A stretch of DNA of 64,000 nt, from positions 60,175 through 124,174 of the forward strand of contig NZ_GG700527.1 in the NCBI RefSeq assembly GCF_000163295.1, written 5' to 3'. This DNA comes from Anaerococcus vaginalis ATCC 51170. Its GTDB lineage: Bacteria; Bacillota; Clostridia; Tissierellales; Peptoniphilaceae. Positions within the stretch are counted from its first letter, which is position 1, and each line of letters opens with the position of its first letter. Below the pieces are notes generated by a model. It was not told the origin of the DNA and did not search any database. It saw only the letters and a list, made by a program, of their open reading frames with translations. This document shows positions 26,259 to 35,575 of this stretch, in pieces. A program made the translations under genes and the position numbers.

Positions 26259-26897
26259 ATGAAAAAAGGGTCAAACGTTTCTTTATCAGTAATAAAAAGG
26301 TTACCAAAATATTATAGGTATTTAGAAGCAATTAATGAAAAAGGTATTGTAAGAGTTTCATCTAAAGAACTTTCACAAATTACAGGCTTAACAGCAAGCC
26401 AAATTAGACAAGACTTAAATCACTATGGCTGCTTTGGTCAACAAGGTTATGGTTATAATGTAAAAGAATTAATGCAAGAGCTTGCAAAAATTATTGGAGT
26501 AAACAAAGAATATTCTATGATAATAATCGGTTTTGGAAATATTGGCCATGCTCTTTTCCAATACTCAGGTTTTAAAACTTTAGACTACAATGTAAAAGCA
26601 GTATTTGACAAAAACAATGAAGAAGTTTCAACAGGAAAATTAAAAGTTTTGTCAACAGATGATTTAAAAGAATATTTAGAAAAAAATGAAATAGATATAG
26701 GAATTATCACAACGCCAAAAGAAGGTGCCCAAGAAGTTTGTGATATTCTTTGTGAAGGAGGAATAAAAGGAATTTGGAACTTCGCACCGGTTGATTTAAA
26801 AACAAAAAATAATGTGGTAATAGAAAATGTTCATCTAGATGAATCATTATTTACCCTAACATATTTTATCAACACACCAGAAGATTTCATTTTCTAA
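26259..26897 (+). CDS. rex: Redox-sensing transcriptional repressor Rex
   Basis: 212-aa repressor that senses the NADH/NAD+ ratio and controls fermentation genes. The N-terminal winged helix contains YYRYLEAINEKGIVRVSSKE and TASQIRQDLNHYGCFGQQG, the conserved Rex recognition region. The Rossmann domain starts IIGFGNIGHAL (GxGxxG) and the C-terminal swapped helix includes NVHLDESLFTLTYF. All parts are intact and length is normal. Strong ribosome-binding site CGGAGG. No Rex operator was identified in the window. Confidence 0.96.
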   Translation: MKKGSNVSLSVIKRLPKYYRYLEAINEKGIVRVSSKELSQITGLTASQIRQDLNHYGCFGQQGYGYNVKELMQELAKIIGVNKEYSMIIIGFGNIGHALFQYSGFKTLDYNVKAVFDKNNEEVSTGKLKVLSTDDLKEYLEKNEIDIGIITTPKEGAQEVCDILCEGGIKGIWNFAPVDLKTKNNVVIENVHLDESLFTLTYFINTPEDFIF

Positions 26898-26904
26898 AAA
26901 AATT

Positions 26905-28827
26905 ATGATTGTAGCGTCAGTATCAAATTTAGAAAAATCCTATCCAACCCAAGACGTATTTTCAAACGTATCATTTACAATAAATAAGGGAGATAAAATT
27001 GGCTTAATAGGAAATAATGGTTCTGGAAAGTCTACACTATTTAATATATTGACAGGAGAAATTTCCAAAGATTTAGGAAAAATTCATATACCAAATGATG
27101 TAAGCCTTGGTTATTTGAAACAACAATTAGGACTTATGTCAGATAAAAGTATATATGATTATTGCTTGGAAGTTTTTAAAGATCTTATAAAACTTGAAGA
27201 AAATATTAGAGATCTTGAAATAAAAATGAGCGAGGAAAAAAATCCAGATAAGCTCGATGAAATAATGATTGAATATGCAAAAAAAAGCGAAGAATTTGAA
27301 AAACAAAATGGCTATTCCTATAAGTCGGAAATAAGAGGAGTACTTATAGGAATGGGCTTTAGCGAAGAAGATTTTTCAAAAGAAATTTCACTTTTATCAG
27401 GAGGACAAAAGGCAAGGGTTGAACTTGCCTGTCTTTTATTGGAAAAACCTGATTTAATTTTGTTAGACGAACCGACTAATCACCTTGACATAAAGGCGAT
27501 TAATTTTTTGGAAAATTTTGTAAAAAATTTTAAGGGATCAGTTATAGTTATAAGCCACGATAGATATTTTTTGGATGCAACAGTTTCAAAAATATTTTTG
27601 ATGGAAAATGGTGGACTAAAAATTTATGATGGAGATTATACATCATTTATGGCTCAAAGAAAAAAAGATTTGAAAGTCCAAAACCATCTTTATAAAACTC
27701 AGCAAAAAGAAATCAAAAGGCAAGAAGAAATAATTGATAGGTTAAAAAATCTTGGCGGTTCAAAAAGAAAAAGAGGAATTTCTCAATCAAGATCAAGACA
27801 AAAACTTTTGGATAAAATGGAAAGGGTAGAAAAACCTGATAACTTAAATGAATCCATAAATATAAGATTTACTCCAAGAATAATTTCGGGAGTTGATGTA
27901 TTAAGTGTAGAAAAATTAAAAAAATCTTACGATAAGGATATTTTTGAAGATATTTCTTTTAATATTTATAGAAATGATAGGGTTGCAATAATTGGAGAAA
28001 ATGGAGTAGGAAAAACTACTTTATTTAAAATTATTTTAAACCAAGAAAGAAAAGACGATGGGGAAATAAAATTAGGCTCTAGCGTAAAAGTTGGATATTT
28101 TGACCAAGAACAAAAGTCCTTAAATACAGAAAACACTTTGTTTGAAGAAATAAGAGAAGCTTATCCTGATCTTACAAATTATGAAATTAGATCATATCTT
28201 GCAAAAATAATGTTTTACCAAGATGAAGTTGATAAGCCAATAAATGAATTATCCGGAGGCCAAAGGGCAAGAATTTCTCTTTTAAAACTTATGCTTTCAG
28301 ATTGTAATTTTATTTTGATGGATGAGCCTACAAACCATCTTGATATAGATTCAAAAGAAGCCTTGGAAGATGCACTTATCGCTTATGAAGGAACAGTTCT
28401 TGTAATAAGCCACGACAGGTATTTTTTAAATAAAATTGCCGTAAAAATTCTTGATATGCACAAGGATTATATAAAAGAGTATTTGGGTAATTACGATTAT
28501 TATGTAGAAAAATTAAAAGAAGAATCATTAGAAGATGAAAAAAAGCCAATAATGACACAAACCCAAATAAAAAAAGAAGAAAAAAAGAAAAAACTTAAAA
28601 GGCTTGAAGTAAAAAAAATAAAAGAAAAAATAGAAAAATTAGAAAAAGAATCCAATACAATTGATGCAAAAATTCATAAACTTACAGAAGAAAGCCTCAA
28701 AGAAGGTTTTTATGATGATGAAAAAAAAGTCATAGAAACTTTTGCTAAGATAAAAAACCTTGAAGAAAAGAAGCAAAGATACCAAGATAGGTGGTTAGAA
28801 TTATCTTTGGAATTAGAAGATGACTAA
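26905..28827 (+). CDS. ABC-F family ATP-binding protein (Uup/YdiF-like)
   Basis: 640-aa soluble protein with two ABC domains joined by a linker and no membrane partner. Domain 1: Walker A GNNGSGKST, signature LSGGQKARVELA, Walker B LILLDEPTNHLD; domain 2: GENGVGKTT, LSGGQRARISLL, FILMDEPTNHLD. The linker (about 245-290) has a basic KRKRGISQSRSRQKLLDKME segment, and the C terminus is a Lys/Glu-rich coiled coil. These are hallmarks of ABC-F translation factors acting at the ribosomal E site. Antibiotic resistance cannot be inferred. It starts 7 nt after rex without an obvious ribosome-binding site. Confidence 0.93.
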   Translation: MIVASVSNLEKSYPTQDVFSNVSFTINKGDKIGLIGNNGSGKSTLFNILTGEISKDLGKIHIPNDVSLGYLKQQLGLMSDKSIYDYCLEVFKDLIKLEENIRDLEIKMSEEKNPDKLDEIMIEYAKKSEEFEKQNGYSYKSEIRGVLIGMGFSEEDFSKEISLLSGGQKARVELACLLLEKPDLILLDEPTNHLDIKAINFLENFVKNFKGSVIVISHDRYFLDATVSKIFLMENGGLKIYDGDYTSFMAQRKKDLKVQNHLYKTQQKEIKRQEEIIDRLKNLGGSKRKRGISQSRSRQKLLDKMERVEKPDNLNESINIRFTPRIISGVDVLSVEKLKKSYDKDIFEDISFNIYRNDRVAIIGENGVGKTTLFKIILNQERKDDGEIKLGSSVKVGYFDQEQKSLNTENTLFEEIREAYPDLTNYEIRSYLAKIMFYQDEVDKPINELSGGQRARISLLKLMLSDCNFILMDEPTNHLDIDSKEALEDALIAYEGTVLVISHDRYFLNKIAVKILDMHKDYIKEYLGNYDYYVEKLKEESLEDEKKPIMTQTQIKKEEKKKKLKRLEVKKIKEKIEKLEKESNTIDAKIHKLTEESLKEGFYDDEKKVIETFAKIKNLEEKKQRYQDRWLELSLELEDD

Positions 28828-28881
28828 AAAAGTTTTGTTTCAAAAACTAAAGCATGGGTAACTTATAAGTAAGGAGGCTTT

Positions 28882-29421
28882 ATGGGAGGATTTAAAAAAT
28901 TTTTGTGGTCACTTATGACCATAGCTTTGATAATAATTTCCGCCATACTTGGAACACTCGCTCTCGCAGACGATGGAGTAAGGCATGATTTATTATCATA
29001 TTTAGAAATACAAAATTACAGATACGTACTTCTCGGAGTTGCTATAGCAATTTTGGTTTTTGCAATTATTCTTTTGATAGATATTATAGCAAATCAAAAT
29101 GATAAGCGTGAATATCTAGTAGAAGATAATACAGGCGATATTTTTATTACAAGAAATTCCTTGGATTCAGCAGTAAATTCTGCAGTAAATAAATTTATGG
29201 GAACAGAACTTACAGATTCGAAAGTTAAAATAATAAAAGGCGAAACTGTAGAAGCGAAAATTAAATGTGACGTTTTTGGAGATAGGGACTTTGAGGATTT
29301 AGGTAGAAAGATTCAAGCTGAAGTTGAAATGGGACTTAGAATGCTTACAGGACTTGAAAATGCAAATGCCCATGTTCAATTAAATAAAGCTCACAAAAGT
29401 CAAGAAAGAGAACTTAGGTAG
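28882..29421 (+). CDS. amaP: Alkaline shock response membrane anchor protein AmaP
   Basis: 179-aa membrane protein with two N-terminal helices (about 8-28 and 46-68) and a C-terminal cytoplasmic Asp23-like segment (about 85-170: GDIFITRNSLDSAVNSAVNK, ending in ENANAHVQLNKA). This is the AmaP layout, which tethers Asp23 to the membrane in staphylococci. First gene of amaP-DUF2273-asp23, with a ribosome-binding site AAGGAGG. Confidence 0.88.
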   Translation: MGGFKKFLWSLMTIALIIISAILGTLALADDGVRHDLLSYLEIQNYRYVLLGVAIAILVFAIILLIDIIANQNDKREYLVEDNTGDIFITRNSLDSAVNSAVNKFMGTELTDSKVKIIKGETVEAKIKCDVFGDRDFEDLGRKIQAEVEMGLRMLTGLENANAHVQLNKAHKSQERELR

Positions 29422-29429
29422 GTGGTATT

Positions 29430-29735
29430 ATGGAAAAAGAAAAAGCAAAATTAGATTTAGAAAAACAAGTAACCGCCTATGATGTAGAAATGAGAAAACT
29501 TGATATAAAAGAGAAAAAAGAAAAAGAATGCAAAGAATTTAAAGAAAAAAATAAGCACAAAATAATTTCTTTGATTTTGGGAATTGCAACAATAGCTTCT
29601 TTATTCGATTTTGGATTTTTTAGAACTGTTGGTATTTGGATTGTGCTAGGATTTTGTTATTGCTTGGGCGGATGGCTCGACAAAGATCCTAAAGTGATAG
29701 GATTTGTAATTAGCTTATTAAAAAAATTTCAATAA
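29430..29735 (+). CDS. DUF2273 small membrane protein
   Basis: 101-aa protein whose C-terminal half (about 42-95) is a DUF2273 domain of two helices (KIISLILGIATIASLFDFGFFRTVGIWIVLGFCYCLGGWLDKDP). Residues 1-41 form a highly charged Lys/Glu helical extension longer than in the usual ~60-aa family members. It sits between amaP and asp23, its normal place, 8 nt after amaP. Likely part of the membrane-anchored Asp23 complex. Confidence 0.85.
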   Translation: MEKEKAKLDLEKQVTAYDVEMRKLDIKEKKEKECKEFKEKNKHKIISLILGIATIASLFDFGFFRTVGIWIVLGFCYCLGGWLDKDPKVIGFVISLLKKFQ

Positions 29736-29754
29736 AAAAAGATAGGGGAAAATT

Positions 29755-30198
29755 ATGACAGAAAAAACATTTGACAAAGATTACGAAAAAGGAATCGAAG
29801 AGGATCAAGAAATCGAAAAAGAAGTTTCAAAATTGACAATTGCTGATAAGGTTGTAGCAAAAATTTCTAGAATTGCAGTAAATAAAGTTGATGGAATTTT
29901 GGATATGAAGGCAAGTTTTTTTGATTCAGTTTCATCAGTTTTCCAATCATCAAGTGAACAAGATACATCAGGAGTAGATGTTGAAGTTGGACAAAAAGAA
30001 GCAAAAGTAAATATGCAAATAATCTTAGAATATGGAAAATCTGCTCCACATATTTTTGAAAATATCAAAAAAGTTGTAAAAGAAAATGTAAAGCAAATGA
30101 CAGGACTTGATGTTGTAACAGTAAATGTTGATGTAGTTGATGTTATGACAAGAGAAGAATACAAATCTAAAAAATCAGATAACGACGATAGAAAATAA
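29755..30198 (+). CDS. Asp23/Gls24 family envelope stress protein
   Basis: 147-aa cytoplasmic protein. The Asp23 core (about 25-130) reads KLTIADKVVAKISRIAVNKVDG, VGQKEAKVNMQIILEYGKSAP, NVKQMTGLDVVTVNVDVVDV. The N- and C-termini are acidic/charged tails. Asp23 proteins are abundant, membrane-tethered through AmaP, and respond to cell-wall stress. Third gene of the set, ended by an intrinsic terminator. Confidence 0.93.
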   Translation: MTEKTFDKDYEKGIEEDQEIEKEVSKLTIADKVVAKISRIAVNKVDGILDMKASFFDSVSSVFQSSSEQDTSGVDVEVGQKEAKVNMQIILEYGKSAPHIFENIKKVVKENVKQMTGLDVVTVNVDVVDVMTREEYKSKKSDNDDRK

Positions 30199-30202
30199 AA
30201 AA

Positions 30203-30233
30203 ATAAAGGGGTTGAAAGGTCAACCTCTTTTTT
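30203..30233 (+). terminator. Terminator of the amaP-asp23 operon
   Basis: AGGGGTTGA pairs with TCAACCTCT (one G-U) followed by TTTTT. Confidence 0.8.
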
Positions 30234-30257
30234 AAAGATTAATTTAAGGAGAAAAAT

Positions 30258-30611
30258 ATGAAAGCATTATTAATAGGATATAAATCTTGCTCAACTTGCA
30301 AAAAAACTGAGAAATTTTTGGAAGAAAAGAAAATTGATTATAAATTTCAAGATGTGAAAGAAGAAAAGCCAGAAAAAGACCAAATAAAAGACTTGTATGA
30401 AAAAAGTGGTCTTGAAATAAAGAAATTTTTCAACACATCTGGACAAATTTATAGGAAGTTGAATTTAAAAGACAAATTAAAAGATATGACAGAAGATGAG
30501 AAATTAGATTTATTAGCATCAGATGGCATGTTATTAAAAAGACCAATTTTAGTTTACGGCGATGATGTTGTAGTTGGTAGATTAAATATAGAAAAATATT
30601 TTGAAAAATAA
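30258..30611 (+). CDS. ArsC/Spx family thioredoxin-fold protein
   Basis: 117-aa protein of the ArsC/Spx/YffB superfamily. It begins LIGYKSCSTCKKTEKFLEEK with a CSTC redox pair at Cys11/Cys14, followed by FFNTSGQIYRKLNLKDKL and LKRPILVYGDDVVVGRL (the family cis-Pro region). Spx carries a CxxC and binds RNA polymerase; many clostridial relatives are Spx-like or reductases of unknown substrate. I cannot choose between them from sequence alone. Monocistronic between two terminators. Confidence 0.85.
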   Translation: MKALLIGYKSCSTCKKTEKFLEEKKIDYKFQDVKEEKPEKDQIKDLYEKSGLEIKKFFNTSGQIYRKLNLKDKLKDMTEDEKLDLLASDGMLLKRPILVYGDDVVVGRLNIEKYFEK

Positions 30612-30635
30612 GGCAGGAAATCCTGCCTTATTTAT
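30606..30635. terminator. Bidirectional terminator
   Basis: AATAAGGCAGGA and TCCTGCCTTATT form a perfect 12-bp inverted repeat with an AA loop between the convergent ArsC-like and thiN genes; the tails are only moderately T-rich. Confidence 0.65.
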
Positions 30636-31251
30636 ATACATTTTTGTTTTCATAAATTACAAGAATCATTCCCTTATCAAATTCTATTTTAAATTCTTTT
30701 CCTATTGGCTCATTTGATACGCCTAGGTGCATGTCGTTTTTTAAGGTGAAATTTTTTAGTTCATATTTTAAATTTATTAAATTTAAATTTTCTATTTTTT
30801 CTGTAAGGGCAAAAATGGAAATGTAGGTGTTTTCTATTTGTTTTTTTTCTTCAAAATTTTTATCTATTACAAATAATTTTTGATTTTTATTTTTTAATTC
30901 TATATCAATTCCTTTTTTCTTAAATTCTTCCATTATTTTTATATTTGCAATAGTGTGGGAAATTCTTCCTCCTAGTCCTCCATAGACAATTATTTTTTTG
31001 TAGCCTTTTTTTATTGCAAAATTAATTGCAGCGTACAAATCGGTTTCGTCTTTTTCGGGTTTTAGCGTAATTTTATTTTCAAAATCTGGTTGTTGTGCTG
31101 AATCGAAATCTCCGATTATTGTATCTATTTTTATTCCGATTTTTTCTATATATGTATAGCCTTTATCTGCTCCTATTACGTAATCATCTTTTCCTATTTT
31201 ATCAAAAAATCCGTCGAAATCTCCGCCGGCAAATATATAACATTTTTTCAT
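30628..31251 (-). CDS. thiN: Thiamine pyrophosphokinase
   Basis: 207-aa enzyme transferring pyrophosphate from ATP to thiamine, giving TPP. The ATG at 31251 (after AGGTGG) is chosen; an upstream open frame of 43 codons lacks homology. Motifs: FAGGDFDGFF, VIGADKGYTYIEKIG, IIGDFDSA, KDETDLYAAINFAIKKG and YGGLGGRISHTIANI. The C-terminal half is the thiamin-binding beta domain. No TPP riboswitch precedes it. Confidence 0.92.
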   Translation of the reverse strand: MKKCYIFAGGDFDGFFDKIGKDDYVIGADKGYTYIEKIGIKIDTIIGDFDSAQQPDFENKITLKPEKDETDLYAAINFAIKKGYKKIIVYGGLGGRISHTIANIKIMEEFKKKGIDIELKNKNQKLFVIDKNFEEKKQIENTYISIFALTEKIENLNLINLKYELKNFTLKNDMHLGVSNEPIGKEFKIEFDKGMILVIYENKNVYK

Positions 31252-31352
31252 AATCCACCTCAAGCTTATTATATCATTATTATAAAATGGAAGATGAAAA
31301 ATTTCTATGGTAGAATATAGGTAAATGATTAATAGGGAGAAGGGAAACTTTA

Positions 31353-32549
31353 ATGAAAAAATTAGATGAAAAGAATTCACAATTACTAAAAGTTATTCTT
31401 ATATCTATTTTGGTATTTTTTGCATTTTGGTATATTGAAAATGTTAAGAATGGCTTGACGGTATTTATTGCTGTAATACAACCTTTTTTGATTGGATTTA
31501 TGCTGGCTTTTATTATTAATTTGCCTATGAATTTCTTTGAAAGAAAAGTGTATTCTAAAATTTTTAAAACAGAAAAGACAAAAAAGTTAGTTCCGGTTTT
31601 TTCACTTATATCTTCTTGGATTTTATTTATTTTGGGTATTGTAATATTTTTGAATGTATTAATTCCAAGAATATCTAAGGCGGTAACTGCTCTTATTGAA
31701 AGATTTCCGTTATTTTTAGATGATTTGATAGATTTATTAAATAAAAATAAATTAACAAAAAATTTTGCCGATGATGCTCAAAAATATATAAATAGTGTTG
31801 ATTGGAACAATGTCTTAGTTCAAGTTAAGGATTATTTTGTTGGAGAGGCGGGAAATATTTTTGATAAAACAACTTCAATTATAAATTCTGTATCATCAAC
31901 TATTATAACCATAGCTGCTGCTACAATATTTTCGGTATTTGTATTGATTAATAAAAAAGATTTGAAAATTTTAGCTAATAGAATTATTTATTCCTTATTT
32001 AAAAGGAGTACTGCTGATGAAATTAACAAGGTGGCAAGTCTTTCTTATTCTTCATTTGCATCTTATATTAATTCCAAAGCTCTTTCTAGTTTGATACTTG
32101 GAATTTTGGTTTTTGTTGGTATGTTAATTTTAAAAATTCCTTTTGCGGCTATGGCTGCAATATTGGTTGCAATAGCAGATTTTATTCCTTATGTTGGACC
32201 GCTTATTGCAACTGTTATAATGATGATTTTAATTTTTATAGAATCACCATTTAAGTCTTTGGTATTTTTAATATTTTTATTAATAGCCCAACAAGTTCAA
32301 GGCTCAATAATTTATCCGGCTTTGGCTGGAAAAACAATTGGTTTGCCATCAATTTGGGTAATTGTATCAATAGCTATTGGTGGAAGTTTGTTTGGAATTG
32401 TTGGTATGCTTGTATCAATTCCAATTGCATCAATATTGTACACTTTGATGAATGAAAAAATGGATAAGACTTTGGCAAAAAAAGAAATTTCAGAAAATGA
32501 AATTAAAGAATTATCAGAAAAAGTTCACTACAAAAAGGAAGAAAAATAG
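31353..32549 (+). CDS. AI-2E family transporter
   Basis: 398-aa polytopic membrane protein with about eight helices, of the AI-2E (formerly PerM/UPF0118) family. Typical parts are the N-terminal FLIGFMLAFIINLPMNFFERK, the central long amphipathic region, IADFIPYVGPLIATVIMM (family P-Y-x-G motif) and GKTIGLPSIWVIVSIAIGG near the end. Some members export autoinducer-2 or act as Na+/H+ antiporters; substrate here unknown. AGGGAGAAGG precedes the start. The next gene starts on the base after the stop. Confidence 0.9.
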   Translation: MKKLDEKNSQLLKVILISILVFFAFWYIENVKNGLTVFIAVIQPFLIGFMLAFIINLPMNFFERKVYSKIFKTEKTKKLVPVFSLISSWILFILGIVIFLNVLIPRISKAVTALIERFPLFLDDLIDLLNKNKLTKNFADDAQKYINSVDWNNVLVQVKDYFVGEAGNIFDKTTSIINSVSSTIITIAAATIFSVFVLINKKDLKILANRIIYSLFKRSTADEINKVASLSYSSFASYINSKALSSLILGILVFVGMLILKIPFAAMAAILVAIADFIPYVGPLIATVIMMILIFIESPFKSLVFLIFLLIAQQVQGSIIYPALAGKTIGLPSIWVIVSIAIGGSLFGIVGMLVSIPIASILYTLMNEKMDKTLAKKEISENEIKELSEKVHYKKEEK

Positions 32550-33164
32550 ATGAAATTAAAAAGATCTAAAAAAGGCGAATTTGTTCCAGTAATTAAAAAT
32601 AATAAAATTTACTATGGTGGCTACCAAAATGACTTAAAAGAAGTAGGAGTGAGTAAATTTTATAGGGATAGGTCTTGTGTAGTTACGGCATTTACAAACA
32701 CTTACCTATATCTTTACAGAAAAGATGAAAAATTTAGCCTAGATCAATTTAATGATTACCAATATTGGTTTTTTCAAATTATAAAACCAAGAGTTTATGG
32801 AGTGCCAACGGCAAGGCTTTTGGATTTTAAATTAAATAAATTTAGAAAATCCTACCATTTGAAATTAAAATCACACATTTTAGAAGATAATCCAATAAAA
32901 AGAAAATCAATGGAAGAGATTGCAAATTTTATTTTCCAAGCCATAGAAAAAGATCTGCCAGTTATATTTTTTAATTGGGTCAGTAGGTCGATTAGGGTGA
33001 TGAAACATCATGGAGTTACAATTACAGAAATAGAAAAATTTGAGGATGATTATAAACTTACGATCTCATCTTGGGGAGAAGTTTACAAAATTTCATTAAA
33101 AGAATTTTTGACACAACATAGAACTTATACTGGTTTTATTTATTTTGAAAAAGATAATATATAA
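32550..33164 (+). CDS. Putative C39-like papain-fold protein, uncharacterised
   Basis: 204-aa soluble protein with no confidently recognised family. A nucleophile-like Cys opens a helix in YRDRSCVVTAFTNTYLYL (about residue 44). About 110 residues later RVMKHHGVTITEIEKFEDDY supplies a His at a strand start, followed by LTISSWGEVYKISLKEFL, which resembles the C39-like pattern (C ... H ... W-G/K-sfkeF). The order Cys-His-polar is compatible with a papain-like peptidase. There is no signal peptide, so it is cytoplasmic. The ATG abuts the stop of the AI-2E gene, implying cotranslation. Peptidase activity is a hypothesis. Confidence 0.5.
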   Translation: MKLKRSKKGEFVPVIKNNKIYYGGYQNDLKEVGVSKFYRDRSCVVTAFTNTYLYLYRKDEKFSLDQFNDYQYWFFQIIKPRVYGVPTARLLDFKLNKFRKSYHLKLKSHILEDNPIKRKSMEEIANFIFQAIEKDLPVIFFNWVSRSIRVMKHHGVTITEIEKFEDDYKLTISSWGEVYKISLKEFLTQHRTYTGFIYFEKDNI

Positions 33165-33192
33165 AAAAATTAAAAAATATAGGAGAGAAAAA

Positions 33193-35556
33193 ATGAACAA
33201 AAACAAATTTATGGAAAGTTATATCGAAAATTTACAGAGAATTACACTAAAAAATTTTGCAGAAACTTCAGATAAGGACAGATATTTTGCTCTTTGCGAT
33301 ACAATAATGGAGCTTATCAATCAAGAATGGAGAAATTGCAAAAATAGGACAAGAAGATCAAGAAAAGCCTATTATTTTTCTGCGGAATTTTTGGTAGGAA
33401 GATCCCTTGGAAATAATTTAATAAATCTTGGAATTTATGATGAAGTAAAAGAAATTTTAAGTGAGATTGACATTGATTTTGAATCAATAGAAAATTTTGA
33501 AGATGATGCTGCTCTTGGAAATGGTGGACTTGGTAGACTTGCAGCTTGTTTTATGGATTCAGCGGCAACCCAAAAGCTTGATATGTATGGATACGGAGTA
33601 AGATACAGAGAAGGACTTTTCAAACAAAAAATAGAAAATGGCTTTCAAGTTGAAGGTGGCGATCATTGGATAAAAGATGGCGATGGCTGGTCAATAAGAG
33701 TTGAATCTGATTCAAAAATTGTAAAGTTTAGAGACCAAACTGTAAAAGCAGTTCCTTACGATATGCCAATGCTAGGTTTTGAAAATGAACAAGTAAATAC
33801 ATTAAGACTTTGGCAAGCAGAACCATTTGAAGAATTTGATTTTTCATATTTTAATAATTTTCAATATGATAAGGCAGTTGAAGAAAAAAATAGGGCTGAA
33901 GATATAACCAGAGTTTTATATCCAAATGATATGCAAAGAGAAGGAAGAGTTTTAAGATTAAAACAACAATATTTCTTCTGCTCAGCATCAATTCAAGATA
34001 TGGTTTCAAAATACAAAAGATATTTTGATCACGATTTACAATTTGAAGATTTTTCAAAATATCACATAATCCAATTAAATGACACCCATCCAATTATTGC
34101 CATACCAGAGCTTATAAGAGTTTTAGTTGATGAAAATGGAATTGAATTTAAAAGGGCTGTAGAAATAACAAAAAATACATTTGCATTTACAAACCATACA
34201 GTTTTACAAGAGGCTCTAGAATCTTGGCCAAAAGATATAATGCTTGAAGTATGTCCAAGATGTTTTGAAATAATTAAAAAATTAAACGAAAATCTAGTAA
34301 AAGAATTTAAAGAAAAAGGCTTATCAGAAGAAGCAATTGATCCTTATAGAATTATAAGATTTGACCAAGTGAGAATGGCAAATCTTGCAATTGTGATGAG
34401 TAAATCAGTAAATGGAGTTGCAAAACTTCACACACAAATTCTAAAAGATGATACCTTTAAAAATTGGTATAAATTAATGCCAGAAAAATTCAACAATAAA
34501 ACAAATGGAATAACACCAAGAAGATGGCTAGTATATTCAAATATAAAATTATCAAATTTCATTACAGAAAAATTAGGAAGCGATGATTGGAAATACGATT
34601 TAACAAAATTAAAAGGCCTAGAAAAATACCTAGACGATGAAAAAACTCTAGAAGAAATTAATCAAATTAAATTTGAAAATAAAAAAGACTTGGCAAAATA
34701 TATTTTGGAAAATGAAGGAATAAGTATAAATCCAAATTCGATTTTTGATATACAAGTAAAAAGAATTCACGAATACAAAAGACAACATTTAAACCTTCTT
34801 CACATTATAAATTTATATCACAAATTAAAGAAAAATCCTGATATGGATTTCTACCCAACAACATTTATACTTGGAGGAAAAGCAGCACCAGGATATTTTA
34901 GAGCAAAAGCAATAATAAAACTTGCAAACGAAATTGCAAGAGTTATAAATAACGATGAAGAAGTAAATGACAAAATAAAAGTAGTATTTGTAAATAATTA
35001 TAGAGTAAGCTACGGCGAAAAACTTTTCCCAGCAGCAGATATTTCAGAGCAAATCTCAACAGCAGGAAAAGAAGCTTCAGGAACAGGCAATATGAAATTT
35101 ATGTTAAATGGAGCCTTGACCCTTGGAACTTATGATGGAGCAAATATAGAAATTTTTGAAAATGCAGGAGTTGAAAATAATTATTTATTCGGAGCAAAAG
35201 TTGAAGAATTAAATGAAATTTATGATTCTTATAATCCAAAAGAATTTTATTACAAAAATGAAGACATCAAAGATGCAGTAGATACACTTTTATCAGGAGA
35301 GCTAAACGATAATGACTCATATATGTTCCTAGATATTTACAATTGTCTAATAAATCCACAAGGTGGAGAAAAAGCTGACACATATTTTGTCTTAAAAGAT
35401 TTTGAAGATTACAAAAAAACACACGAAAAAATAAATAAAGAATATTCCGATAGATTAACATGGGCAAGAAAGAGCTTGAAGAATATTGCTAACGCAGGAT
35501 ATTTTTCATCAGACAGAACAATTCTTGAATATGCAAAAGATATTTGGAAATTATAA
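33193..35556 (+). CDS. glgP: Glycogen/alpha-glucan phosphorylase
   Basis: 787-aa GT35 enzyme releasing glucose-1-phosphate from alpha-1,4-glucans. ATG 33193 after AGGAG is preferred to the longer frame at 33145. Signatures: AYYFSAEFLVGRSLGNNLINLG, ALGNGGLGRLAACFMDS, YGVRYREGLFKQ, NDTHPIIAIPELIRV, the RIHEYKRQHLN region, and the PLP-lysine block EASGTGNMKFMLNGALTLGT. The catalytic set looks complete. No glycogen synthase, branching or debranching enzyme is nearby. Confidence 0.95.
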   Translation: MNKNKFMESYIENLQRITLKNFAETSDKDRYFALCDTIMELINQEWRNCKNRTRRSRKAYYFSAEFLVGRSLGNNLINLGIYDEVKEILSEIDIDFESIENFEDDAALGNGGLGRLAACFMDSAATQKLDMYGYGVRYREGLFKQKIENGFQVEGGDHWIKDGDGWSIRVESDSKIVKFRDQTVKAVPYDMPMLGFENEQVNTLRLWQAEPFEEFDFSYFNNFQYDKAVEEKNRAEDITRVLYPNDMQREGRVLRLKQQYFFCSASIQDMVSKYKRYFDHDLQFEDFSKYHIIQLNDTHPIIAIPELIRVLVDENGIEFKRAVEITKNTFAFTNHTVLQEALESWPKDIMLEVCPRCFEIIKKLNENLVKEFKEKGLSEEAIDPYRIIRFDQVRMANLAIVMSKSVNGVAKLHTQILKDDTFKNWYKLMPEKFNNKTNGITPRRWLVYSNIKLSNFITEKLGSDDWKYDLTKLKGLEKYLDDEKTLEEINQIKFENKKDLAKYILENEGISINPNSIFDIQVKRIHEYKRQHLNLLHIINLYHKLKKNPDMDFYPTTFILGGKAAPGYFRAKAIIKLANEIARVINNDEEVNDKIKVVFVNNYRVSYGEKLFPAADISEQISTAGKEASGTGNMKFMLNGALTLGTYDGANIEIFENAGVENNYLFGAKVEELNEIYDSYNPKEFYYKNEDIKDAVDTLLSGELNDNDSYMFLDIYNCLINPQGGEKADTYFVLKDFEDYKKTHEKINKEYSDRLTWARKSLKNIANAGYFSSDRTILEYAKDIWKL

Positions 35557-35575
35557 AAAATAGAAAGAGAGAAAA

